A stretch of 11,249 nucleotides of DNA from Treponema sp. UBA937 (GTDB lineage Bacteria; Spirochaetota; Spirochaetia; Treponematales; Breznakiellaceae): the NCBI GenBank assembly GCA_002293455.1, contig DBDH01000111.1:12363-23611 (forward strand), written 5' to 3'. Both the position numbers and the translations under genes were made by a program. The notes under the pieces are model-generated. The model ran no database searches. It saw only the letters and a list, made by a program, of their open reading frames with translations, and was not told the origin of the DNA. Below are positions 1 to 6,444 of the stretch, piece after piece. Within the stretch, counting starts at the first letter, position 1. Every line of letters starts with the position of its first letter.

Positions 1-165
1 CTGGAGTTTTGCAACAGCCTCGACTATTTTAAAAATCGCATCGCGTTATATAGCTAAAGATAGCATATCGCGCAGGTAAAAAAAAGCAGTGCATCCTGAA
101 TTGGAGAGAATTTTCTATACCCGGCTTCCCCAATTGCAGAAAACCTTTAATCAGGGTATTTTATC
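1..165. other. Non-coding leader upstream of yhbY
   Basis: I see no convincing gene here. An open frame does run from 89 into yhbY without a stop, but its first 52 residues resemble no part of the YhbY family and cross a palindromic element, so I treat it as untranslated. The stretch holds an imperfect hairpin (42-72) and a weak promoter-like pair, TTGCAG at 134-139 and TATTTT at 157-162, separated by 17 bases. The promoter match is poor and is offered only as a possibility for the operon start. Confidence 0.4.
42..72. repeat. Imperfect hairpin, possible terminator or repeat
   Basis: CGCG (42-45) pairs with CGCG (69-72), ATAT (48-51) with ATAT (65-68), and GCTA (53-56) with TAGC (61-64) around an AAGA loop. 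Two bases (46-47) and one base (52) bulge on the left arm. On the + strand an A-rich run follows instead of a T-run. On the - strand a T-containing stretch follows a few bases later, so a terminator for a gene arriving from the right is conceivable, but no such gene is seen. Function unknown. Confidence 0.35.
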
Positions 166-243
166 ACAGAGGAGATTTTGTCACCGCTATGCGGTGCCAT
201 TCGATAGAGTTCGCTGCGCCCGCGCAGCGTACAGAGGAGATTT
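166..243. repeat. 13-bp direct repeat flanking a double-hairpin element
   Basis: The 13-mer acagaggagattt occurs exactly at 166-178 and 231-243. The 52 bases between (179-230) contain two perfect hairpins. One is CACCGC (182-187) with GCGGTG (191-196) around a 3-base loop; the other is CGCTGCG (212-218) with CGCAGCG (223-229) around a 4-base loop. The arrangement is what insertion of a small REP-like palindromic element with target duplication would leave, or alternatively a 65-bp duplication. The right-hand repeat copy holds the gaggaga that serves as the yhbY ribosome binding site. The structure is seen directly; its origin is inference. Confidence 0.6.
234..240 (+). promoter_or_regulatory. 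yhbY ribosome binding site
   Basis: The purine-rich gaggaga lies four bases before the ATG at 245 and decides that start over the upstream in-frame ATG at 89. The same motif sits in the left repeat copy (169-175), but without a usable in-frame start after it. Confidence 0.75.
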
Positions 244-244
244 C

Positions 245-538
245 ATGCTTTCCAGTAAACAAAGGGGATTTTTGTCCCGTCTGGCATCCAACCTGGATCC
301 GGTATTAATGATAGGCAAAGAAGGCGTTTCAAAAGGCGTTGAAGACGCTTTTTCAAGGGAATTGCATTTCCGTGAACTGATAAAGGTCCGTTTTACGGCA
401 TCCAAGGATGAACGTTTCGATCTCGCGTCGGCTCTGGCCGAAAAATTCCAGGCCGAACTTGTCAGGGTGATAGGAAATACCGCGGTCTTTTACCGGAAAT
501 CCGATGATCCCGAACATCGTACTATTGAACTTCCGTGA
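245..538 (+). CDS. yhbY: YhbY-family CRM-domain RNA-binding protein
   Basis: This is a small basic protein of 97 aa, the normal size for the YhbY family. Family members consist of a single CRM domain and associate with pre-50S ribosomal particles during large-subunit assembly. The whole protein aligns with the family pattern: an opening SSKQRGFLSRLASNLDPV, the RNA-binding loop GKEG at residues 24-27, ELIKVRF at about 44-50, and the closing strand VIGNTAVFYRKS at about 75-86. I chose the ATG at 245 because a strong gaggaga precedes it and the homologous region begins there; the longer frame from 89 adds 52 unrelated residues. It is the first gene of the + strand series, and the lolA-like gene follows after about 97 bases. 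Family assignment is firm; the ribosome-assembly role is taken from the family. Confidence 0.92.
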   Translation: MLSSKQRGFLSRLASNLDPVLMIGKEGVSKGVEDAFSRELHFRELIKVRFTASKDERFDLASALAEKFQAELVRVIGNTAVFYRKSDDPEHRTIELP

Positions 539-565
539 ATGGTTCTCAAAAGAGGTATGGGGTGC

Positions 566-595
566 TTGTTTTCAAGGTACTCATTCGGTTACTAT
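566..595 (+). promoter_or_regulatory. Possible internal promoter before lolA-like gene
   Basis: In the 97-base gap after yhbY, TTGTTT (566-571) and TACTAT (590-595) are separated by 18 bases, about 40 bases ahead of the GTG at 636. Each hexamer matches the sigma-70 consensus only partly. A small CTTG/CAAG hairpin overlaps the -35-like element. It may be a secondary start inside the operon. Confidence 0.25.
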
Positions 596-635
596 ATGTA
601 AAAGAGCAAAGCTCATTGATTGTATTGAGGTCATT

Positions 636-1313
636 GTGAAGACATGGTTTTCCATATTGTTTTTTTTATGTGCTGTTTTTTCGATTTCCGCACAGGAAAT
701 TATCACTGCCGATAGATACTTGCGAAGTGTCGGTGAAAATTATACCGGAGTTGCCGACTACGAGGCAAGAATATCGATTCGTTCCGGTAATACCGACATG
801 CATGGCGTAATCAGTTTCCGTAATCCCTCTCTGCTCCGCATCGATTTTATCGAGCCGGCGAATCAGGTGATTTCTTTTAACGGCGATACGCTGACGGTGT
901 ATCTTCCGAGTCCGGTCAACGCGACATTGTCGCAGTCCGTAAAAGGCTCTTCCGCGGGAGGGGCCAGCATTGCGACACCGCAGGGATTAGTTCTTTTGAC
1001 GAGGAATTATAACGCCGCCTTTGTAACAGGTCCCGATCCCGAACCCATCGAAGAAGGTTCAGAGGAGATGGTTGTCAAATTGAGGCTTACCCGCCGTTCG
1101 GTAAATGAAGGATTTCGGGAAATCATTCTGGACATCAGCCCTGACACAAAACTGATACGGAGAATCGAAGGGAGAACCCTTACAAACAACATCGTCAGGA
1201 TGGATTTTACCGGAATCATGCTAAATCAGGGAATTCCTGAACAGCGTTTTGTATACGATTCGCCTTCATCGGCAAACATGTATTATAATTTTTTATTTAA
1301 CGAAAGTGAATAA
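636..1313 (+). CDS. lolA: LolA-like outer-membrane lipoprotein carrier
   Basis: This is a predicted periplasmic protein of 225 aa, close to the roughly 200 aa usual for LolA proteins, which ferry lipoproteins from the inner to the outer membrane. A signal peptide is clear: a Lys, then a hydrophobic run (WFSILFFLCAVFSISAQ), with likely cleavage near residues 19-20. The mature part shows the LolA pattern: GVISFRNPSLLRIDFIEP at about 57-74, then ISFNGDTLTVYLPS at about 79-92, then alternating beta strands such as LRLTRRSVNEGFREIILDI. I chose the GTG at 636 because it places the signal peptide at the N-terminus and has GAGG at 627-630; the open frame extends back to an ATG at 504 that overlaps yhbY and would bury the signal. 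The rodZ-like gene follows 12 bases later. The fold family is probable; the actual cargo is unknown, and a DUF-type LolA relative is possible. Confidence 0.8.
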   Translation: MKTWFSILFFLCAVFSISAQEIITADRYLRSVGENYTGVADYEARISIRSGNTDMHGVISFRNPSLLRIDFIEPANQVISFNGDTLTVYLPSPVNATLSQSVKGSSAGGASIATPQGLVLLTRNYNAAFVTGPDPEPIEEGSEEMVVKLRLTRRSVNEGFREIILDISPDTKLIRRIEGRTLTNNIVRMDFTGIMLNQGIPEQRFVYDSPSSANMYYNFLFNESE

Positions 1314-1325
1314 GCGGGAGGAGGC

Positions 1326-2429
1326 ATGGTAGAGTCTCTGGGAGATAAGCTGCGCAGTACAAGAGAAAGCAAAGGCTATGACTACAGTCATGTAGGACGG
1401 GAAACGAATATTGCGGTCCGTTACATTCAAGCTCTTGAAAATGAAGATTTTTCTCAATTTCCCGGGGAACCTTACATCCTTGGGTTTCTGCGTAATTACG
1501 GCGATTATTTAGGACTTGACGTAAATGAATTGGTCAATCTGTACCGGACGATCCGTATCCAGGAACAGCCGGTTCCGGTTGAACAGCTTTTAAAATCTCC
1601 AAAGCGGTTCCCCAAAATTTTGCTGGCCGTGTTAATTTGTGTGGTGCTTGCGGGAGGCATTGCGGGCGGCGTTTGGTATTTTCTTTCCCGAAAAGCCGCC
1701 CCGCCGAACGCGGAACCGGCCGCGAGAATCCCGGTGCAGTACACCCTTGAATCCGATTCCCTTGAAAGACGCTTTTATGTGAATGATTCTGTTTTAATTC
1801 CTTTTAACAATGATACTTTTGTTATTTCTCTGGTGGATATTACCGATTCCGTGAGGATCAATTCTCCGGTGGGCGATTTTCCTTTGGAGTTAAGCGAAGT
1901 AAGAGATGTTGATTTAAACGGCGACGGAATTCTTGAACTCTCAATTACTATTTCTGATCTTACAAAGAACAATCCTTCTATGGGAAGCCTCATCCGTTTT
2001 GACTTGCTTAATCCTGAAAGCGTTTCCGCTTCTGATCCGGGAGTCATCGATCCTGTGAATCCCGGAATCGCGGGTTCTGCGGCGCCGGCATCAGTACCAG
2101 CGAATTCTCCGGTACTTGTTTCTTCCCCTACGGCGTATCCTTTTACGCTCCAGGCTGCCTTTGGAAGTTTTTGTATGTTCCGCTGGGAAAGCGATCAGCA
2201 GAACCGGGAAGAACGGTATTTCCGCAGAAATGAAGTGCAGAACATTCAGGCGCAAAACGGCATCCGCGTTTGGGCATCCAACGCCAATGCTGTTTCTTTG
2301 CAGCTTATCGCAGGCGGCAGAACTATCGATGTAAACTTGGGTACGCCCGGCGAAGTTGTTGTAGCCGACATCAAATGGATTCGGAACGCGGACGGCCGCT
2401 TTACGCTTAATCTTGTCAGGCTCGATTAA
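1326..2429 (+). CDS. rodZ: RodZ-like HTH/membrane/DUF4115 protein
   Basis: This is a 367-aa protein with RodZ architecture. Residues about 5-72 form a cytoplasmic Cro/XRE-like helix-turn-helix (GDKLRSTRESKGYDYSHVGR, then YIQALENEDF and YILGFLRNYGDYL). Residues about 96-120 form one membrane span. The C-terminal part lies outside the membrane and ends in a DUF4115-like beta domain (about 272-366: FRWESDQQNREERYF, then GIRVWASNANAVSLQLIAGG). In RodZ proteins the HTH binds MreB and helps the elongation machinery set cell shape. A middle region (about 136-235) is additional and contains D-x-N-G-D-G at 196-201, a calcium-loop-like motif, followed by a Pro/Ser/Ala-rich linker (about 240-270). The start is supported by gggaggagg immediately upstream. 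rimO follows three bases after the stop. The architecture is clear; the MreB role in this organism is inferred. Confidence 0.82.
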   Translation: MVESLGDKLRSTRESKGYDYSHVGRETNIAVRYIQALENEDFSQFPGEPYILGFLRNYGDYLGLDVNELVNLYRTIRIQEQPVPVEQLLKSPKRFPKILLAVLICVVLAGGIAGGVWYFLSRKAAPPNAEPAARIPVQYTLESDSLERRFYVNDSVLIPFNNDTFVISLVDITDSVRINSPVGDFPLELSEVRDVDLNGDGILELSITISDLTKNNPSMGSLIRFDLLNPESVSASDPGVIDPVNPGIAGSAAPASVPANSPVLVSSPTAYPFTLQAAFGSFCMFRWESDQQNREERYFRRNEVQNIQAQNGIRVWASNANAVSLQLIAGGRTIDVNLGTPGEVVVADIKWIRNADGRFTLNLVRLD

Positions 2430-2432
2430 ACT

Positions 2433-3788
2433 GTGCGCTATTATCTTGATGCTTACGGCTGTGTAAAAAACCAGGTTGACGCCGAGGTCATGATGATGCG
2501 GCTTAACGGCGCCGGATGGACCGCGGCGGAAAACGCGGAAGACGCGGATCTTATCATCGTGAATTCCTGCGGTTTCATTGAAAGCGCGAAACGGGAATCT
2601 ATCGAAGCCGTTATTTCCTGGAAACATGCTTTCCCCGATAAAAAAATTCTTCTTGCGGGATGTTTGTCCCAGCGTTATGCCGATGGTCTTTTGGAAGATT
2701 TAGCCGAGACGGATATGCTCCTGGGAAACGCCGATCTTTCATTGATTACCAAAGCCGCGTCTTTGGCGGCGGAAGGGAAGCGCTGTGTCATCAAGCCGGA
2801 AATTGATATAAGCGGCAAAACCGATTTCGCTTACGCCGATGGAAACCGTCCGCTTCTTTCCTTGCCGGGTTCCGGCTATGTAAAAATCACCGAAGGATGC
2901 AACAATCGTTGTTCGTTCTGCGCTATCCCGCTTATCCGAGGGCCTTTACGGAGCCGCTCAATCGAATCTGTCATGAAAGAATGTCAGGAACTGCTTCACC
3001 GCGGTATCAAAGAACTATGTTTTATAGGACAGGATTTAGGGTCTTATGGAATAGATGGAGCGGATAACGCTTTCCCTCCGGGACTTTGCAGGCTGCCGGA
3101 ACTGCTCGAAGCTATATCAACATTGGAAGGACATTTTTGGGTGCGGATGCTGTATATTCATCCCGATCATTTTCCGCTTCCCGTTCTGGAACTTTGCAAG
3201 AAAGATTCCCGGATACTTCCTTATTTTGATATTCCCTTTCAGCATGGATCGGCAAAAATTTTAAAAGCGATGAACCGGCAGGGGACGTCTGAAACGTATC
3301 TTTCTTTGATCGATACTATCCGCAAAACTTTGCCGGACGCGGTTATCCGCTCAACTTTTCTTACCGGCTTTCCCGGAGAAACCGAAGATGATTTCAACGA
3401 GCTTCTCGATTTTCAGGAAAAGGCGCGGCTTGATTGGCTCGGCGTTTTTACCTATTCACGGGAAGAAGCTACGCCCGCTTATGACATGAAGCCGAGAGTC
3501 GCAAAGGTCCTTGCCGCAAAACGGAAAGCTCTCATCGAAGAAAAACAAATTCCTATCACCGAAAAAAGAATGGAACGGTTTATCGGAAAGCGTCTTGAAG
3601 TTCTTGTCGAAGAAAAAATCATCAACGAAGACGGATTGTATCTTGGACGCGCGGCGGCGCAGGCTCCCGAAGTGGACGGCGCTGTTGTAATCAATGCCGA
3701 TGAAGAACTCGTTTCCGGAACTTTTGTTCATGCGACAATTGTTACACGCTCCGGTTTCGACTTAATGGCGGCGCATCAGAATGGCTGA
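2433..3788 (+). CDS. rimO: Ribosomal protein S12 methylthiotransferase RimO
   Basis: This is a 451-aa radical-SAM methylthiotransferase. RimO adds a methylthio group to the beta carbon of a conserved aspartate in ribosomal protein S12. The N-terminal MTTase domain supplies three Cys for one [4Fe-4S] cluster (C10 in AYGCVKNQVDAE, C46 in VNSCGF, C77 in LAGCLSQ). The radical-SAM domain has CNNRCSFC (C156, C160, C163) for the second cluster. A TRAM RNA/protein-binding domain ends the protein (about 380-445). GCxKN in place of the GCxMN typical of MiaB, followed by NQVDAEVM, favours RimO over the tRNA enzyme. The start is a GTG three bases after the rodZ stop with only a weak AGG about 12 bases upstream, suggesting translational coupling. 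The 3' end overlaps the helicase start by 8 bp. rodZ-rimO adjacency also occurs in Firmicutes, which supports both calls. Confidence 0.93.
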   Translation: MRYYLDAYGCVKNQVDAEVMMMRLNGAGWTAAENAEDADLIIVNSCGFIESAKRESIEAVISWKHAFPDKKILLAGCLSQRYADGLLEDLAETDMLLGNADLSLITKAASLAAEGKRCVIKPEIDISGKTDFAYADGNRPLLSLPGSGYVKITEGCNNRCSFCAIPLIRGPLRSRSIESVMKECQELLHRGIKELCFIGQDLGSYGIDGADNAFPPGLCRLPELLEAISTLEGHFWVRMLYIHPDHFPLPVLELCKKDSRILPYFDIPFQHGSAKILKAMNRQGTSETYLSLIDTIRKTLPDAVIRSTFLTGFPGETEDDFNELLDFQEKARLDWLGVFTYSREEATPAYDMKPRVAKVLAAKRKALIEEKQIPITEKRMERFIGKRLEVLVEEKIINEDGLYLGRAAAQAPEVDGAVVINADEELVSGTFVHATIVTRSGFDLMAAHQNG

Positions 3789-6114
3789 TGAAAGAATAAT
3801 TCCCCCGTATTTAGAAACGCTCAATAGCGAACAACAGAAAGCGGTTCTCCATTTGGGAAATCCGCTCCTCATTTTGGCGGGAGCCGGTTCGGGGAAGACC
3901 CGCGTTATCACGACAAAGATTGCCTATCTTATCCGGGAGCGCGGCTATGATCCCCGTTCCATTCTCGCGGTTACGTTTACGAACAAAGCCGCAAGGGAAA
4001 TGGCTCACCGGGCGGCTCTCATTGAACCGCGCGCGGGCGACGCGATGCTGAGAACATTCCATTCTTTTGGGGCATGGTTCCTGCGGCGTAACGGTCATCT
4101 TCTTGGGCTTCCTTCCGGCTTTGTTATTTATGACGATGATGATACGGTATCTTTGCTTGCAACGCTCATGACCGATTCTTCCAAGCAGGAAATAAAATCC
4201 CGCGCTCATTTGATTGCGCGCGCGAAAGATTATTTTTTATCGCCGGATGATCCTGAAACCGATTTAATTGATCACCGTGGGGATTTTAGGCGCATCTACA
4301 AACGTTACGAAGAACGTCTTGCGCAGATTGGAAACGTCGATTTCGGCGATCTGATCAAAAAGCCCGTTGAGATTTTGAAACAATTTCCCGAAGTTGCCGA
4401 ACGTTTCCGCAGCCGTTTCAAAGTGATTCTTGTGGACGAATACCAAGATTCCAACATCGCCCAGTTTGAACTGCTCAAGGAACTCTGCGGGAGCGGAACC
4501 TACCTTTGCGCCGTAGGCGATGACGATCAATCGATCTATCGTTTCAGAGGAGCCGAAGTTCGTAATATCCTACAATTTCCGGAACTGTTCCCCGGCACAG
4601 AGATCATTCGGCTTGAGGAAAATTACCGGTCTTTTCTGCCCATCCTGAACGCCGCGTCTTCTGTTGTTAGCTGCAATAAAGGACGTCTTGGAAAAACGCT
4701 CCGCGCTTCACGGCAAGGCGGGGATTTACCGGTTTTAACATTTATGCCGAACCAGGACACGGAAGCCGCCTTTTGCGCCGATCTTATCAAAGAATCGATG
4801 AAGCCGAACGGCCCCTGCCGGAATTACAGCGATTGGGCAATCCTGTACCGGACAAACGCGCAGTCCTTAAGTTTTGAAACCGAACTGCTCCGCCGGAAAA
4901 TTCCCTACAAGGTTGTCGGTTCCTTGAAGTTTTATGAACGCGAAGAAATAAAAGACGCGCTCGCGCTTTTATCGTTCCTTGTAAATCCTAAAGATGAAAT
5001 CGCTTTCCGGCGTGTGGTGAACAAACCGACGAGGGGAGTAGGCGCCGCGACGATAGACCGCATCGTTATGGAAGCGGGCTTCGGCGGTACGGATGATCAG
5101 GATGATAATCACCAGGGTGATTTTTTGCTGCAAGAAAATGATAACCCGGAATCCGCCGATATTGCCGCCGCCGCGCGGAGGCTCATGCCGTCGCTGAGCG
5201 CGAAAGCCCGTGCCGGAATTGCCGTTTTTCTTAAAGCGATAGAAAGCGGCCGCAGCGCGCTTACGCAAAACGGGGAAGCTGCTTTTTCTGAAAAAAAGAA
5301 AGCGGAGCGCGGGGATAAAAAAGACGATCTGCGTTTTGGGGAAGGACTTTCCCGCTGCGTGGTTATGCTGGTTGAGGAATCGGGGATTGCGGAGTATCAT
5401 CGTTCAAATGATGATATTAACGGCGCCCAGCGGATCGCCAATCTTCAGGAACTCGCCAACGCGGCAAGCGAATACGAAGCCGGTACCGAAGGACTTTTGG
5501 AATTTCTTGAACACATCGAACTTGACCGAAGCATAGAACAATCAGAGGACAGCGAAGACGCGGTAACGCTCATCACTTTGCATAATACAAAGGGACTGGA
5601 ATTCCGCCGCGTAATCATGACCGGTCTTGAACAGGGCATCTTCCCCAGGGAAGATAAAAAAGATGAAGACCTGGAAGAAGAACGCCGCCTTTTTTATGTC
5701 GGCGCCACCCGCGCGATGGACGAACTCTACATCACATCATGTTCGATGCGCCGTTTGTTCGGAAGAACGCAGCCGATGGAACCATCGGTCTTTCTCCGGG
5801 AAATAAGCAAGGACTGTATCCGTGTTATTGGTGATGTGCCTTACGGCTTTGCCGTCCCCTCCCGGTATAAAAACCGGTCTTCTTTTTCCGCTTCCGCGGA
5901 ATCATCTTCCTCAAAACCGAAGGTTTCATCCGACGGACGCTGGAAAGTAGGCGACACACTCTTCCATGACGATTACGGCTACGGCGGCGTATACGATATT
6001 CGGGAAAGCGAAGAAGGTCCGATAGTGTATGTCCGCTTTAACGGCGGCGCGGAGAAAAGATTCCTCAGCGAGTTTCAAAGTTCCAACTATATGAAGACCG
6101 ATTATTCGGGGTAG
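3781..6114 (+). CDS. pcrA: UvrD/PcrA-type superfamily 1A DNA helicase
   Basis: This is a 777-aa ATP-dependent 3'-5' helicase of the UvrD/PcrA/Rep group, which acts in repair and at blocked forks. All SF1 motifs are intact: Q-motif LNSEQQKAV (14-22), Walker A GAGSGKT (34-40), Ia TFTNKAAREM (65-74), II VDEYQDSN (218-225), III GDDDQSIYRFRGA (246-258), IV EENYRS (279-284), V TLHNTKGLEF (599-608) and VI LFYVGATRA (637-645). The C-terminus (WKVGDTLFHDDYGYGGV, 721-737) matches the Tudor-like domain found at the end of PcrA/UvrD. The protein exceeds the roughly 720 aa of E. coli UvrD, mostly through a charged insertion at about 433-520. The ATG lies inside the end of rimO (8-bp overlap), so coupling is likely. 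PcrA, UvrD and Rep cannot be separated with certainty from sequence alone; the C-terminal Tudor-like domain makes Rep less likely. Confidence 0.93.
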   Translation: MADERIIPPYLETLNSEQQKAVLHLGNPLLILAGAGSGKTRVITTKIAYLIRERGYDPRSILAVTFTNKAAREMAHRAALIEPRAGDAMLRTFHSFGAWFLRRNGHLLGLPSGFVIYDDDDTVSLLATLMTDSSKQEIKSRAHLIARAKDYFLSPDDPETDLIDHRGDFRRIYKRYEERLAQIGNVDFGDLIKKPVEILKQFPEVAERFRSRFKVILVDEYQDSNIAQFELLKELCGSGTYLCAVGDDDQSIYRFRGAEVRNILQFPELFPGTEIIRLEENYRSFLPILNAASSVVSCNKGRLGKTLRASRQGGDLPVLTFMPNQDTEAAFCADLIKESMKPNGPCRNYSDWAILYRTNAQSLSFETELLRRKIPYKVVGSLKFYEREEIKDALALLSFLVNPKDEIAFRRVVNKPTRGVGAATIDRIVMEAGFGGTDDQDDNHQGDFLLQENDNPESADIAAAARRLMPSLSAKARAGIAVFLKAIESGRSALTQNGEAAFSEKKKAERGDKKDDLRFGEGLSRCVVMLVEESGIAEYHRSNDDINGAQRIANLQELANAASEYEAGTEGLLEFLEHIELDRSIEQSEDSEDAVTLITLHNTKGLEFRRVIMTGLEQGIFPREDKKDEDLEEERRLFYVGATRAMDELYITSCSMRRLFGRTQPMEPSVFLREISKDCIRVIGDVPYGFAVPSRYKNRSSFSASAESSSSKPKVSSDGRWKVGDTLFHDDYGYGGVYDIRESEEGPIVYVRFNGGAEKRFLSEFQSSNYMKTDYSG

Positions 6115-6164
6115 AGGAGATTTTTTCTAACATCGACGAGATGATCAAAAAACGCAAGTATTAA
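6111..6164 (+). pseudogene. Orphan C-terminal tail-like reading frame
   Basis: In a frame different from the helicase gene, just past its stop, the DNA reads VEEIFSNIDEMIKKRKY and then TAA (6162-6164). It looks like the charged helical end of a protein, but no start codon or upstream coding sequence in that frame belongs to it. It could be the remnant of a gene deleted when the neighbouring cassette arrived, an alternative helicase C-terminus reached by frameshifting, or chance. Within it, an ATG at 6141 would encode only seven residues. Confidence 0.25.
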
Positions 6165-6185
6165 TCAAATCTTGTTATTTTTTTC
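6155..6185 (+). terminator. Weak terminator-like hairpin with T-run
   Basis: CAAG (6155-6158) can pair with CTTG (6171-6174) across a 12-base loop, followed by TTA and seven to eight T. The stem is short and A/T-rich inside, so termination would be weak at best. It overlaps the promoter-like element of the next cassette. Confidence 0.2.
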
Positions 6186-6203
6186 CTCATTTGAGTATAT
6201 AAT
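6172..6203 (+). promoter_or_regulatory. Promoter of the DUF3791-DUF3990 cassette
   Basis: A perfect -10 hexamer TATAAT sits at 6198-6203, about 25 bases ahead of the ATG at 6229. TTGTTA at 6172-6177 is a possible -35; it lies 20 bases from TATAAT, or 18 from the overlapping TATATA at 6196-6201. The surrounding sequence is very T-rich. The cassette can therefore be expressed independently of the helicase operon. Confidence 0.5.
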
Positions 6204-6228
6204 TGTAGAAGAAAAAGGAAGAAGGATC

Positions 6229-6444
6229 ATGACCAATACTCAGCATGAAGAAAATCTTTTGGTTGTTGTTGCGGTAGAGGAATATGCCCGTCGGCACGGA
6301 ATGCCCGCCCATGAAGTTTTGAAGCTTTTCCTTGCGTTTGACATAACCAATTCCATTCGGCAATGCTACGAGACTCTCCATACGCAGGATATGTATGAAT
6401 GCGTATCTTTTGCGGAAGACATTCTCAAAAGGAAAAATGTATGA
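6229..6444 (+). CDS. DUF3791-type small protein, putative antitoxin
   Basis: This is a 71-aa protein with a short acidic N-terminus, then VVVAVEEYARRHGMPAHEV (about 12-30), LKLFLAFDITNSIRQCYETL (31-50), and the near-invariant HTQDMYE (51-57) followed by a helical end. This pattern is that of DUF3791 proteins, whose EEYA...LF...LHT core I recognise; no biochemical role is established to my knowledge. I chose the ATG at 6229, with aaggaagaagga just upstream; an in-frame TTG at 6172 would start within the promoter. The last codons overlap the DUF3990 gene by ATGA (6441-6444), so the two are almost certainly co-translated. By position (small gene first, overlapping a putative effector) it may be an antitoxin or partner protein. 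That role is inference. Confidence 0.75.
   Translation: MTNTQHEENLLVVVAVEEYARRHGMPAHEVLKLFLAFDITNSIRQCYETLHTQDMYECVSFAEDILKRKNV

Noticed and set aside
89..244. N-terminal extension of YhbY from the upstream ATG at 89
   Set aside because: The 52 extra residues match nothing in the family, run through two perfect hairpins, and the strong ribosome binding site points to the ATG at 245.
504..635. Upstream start of the LolA-like protein at 504
   Set aside because: It would overlap yhbY and bury the signal peptide behind 44 residues; the GTG at 636 with GAGG at proper spacing gives a normal secreted protein.
2091..2627. 178-aa open frame on the - strand across the rodZ-rimO junction
   Set aside because: It is antisense to two well-supported genes, crosses their boundary, and shows no family motifs.
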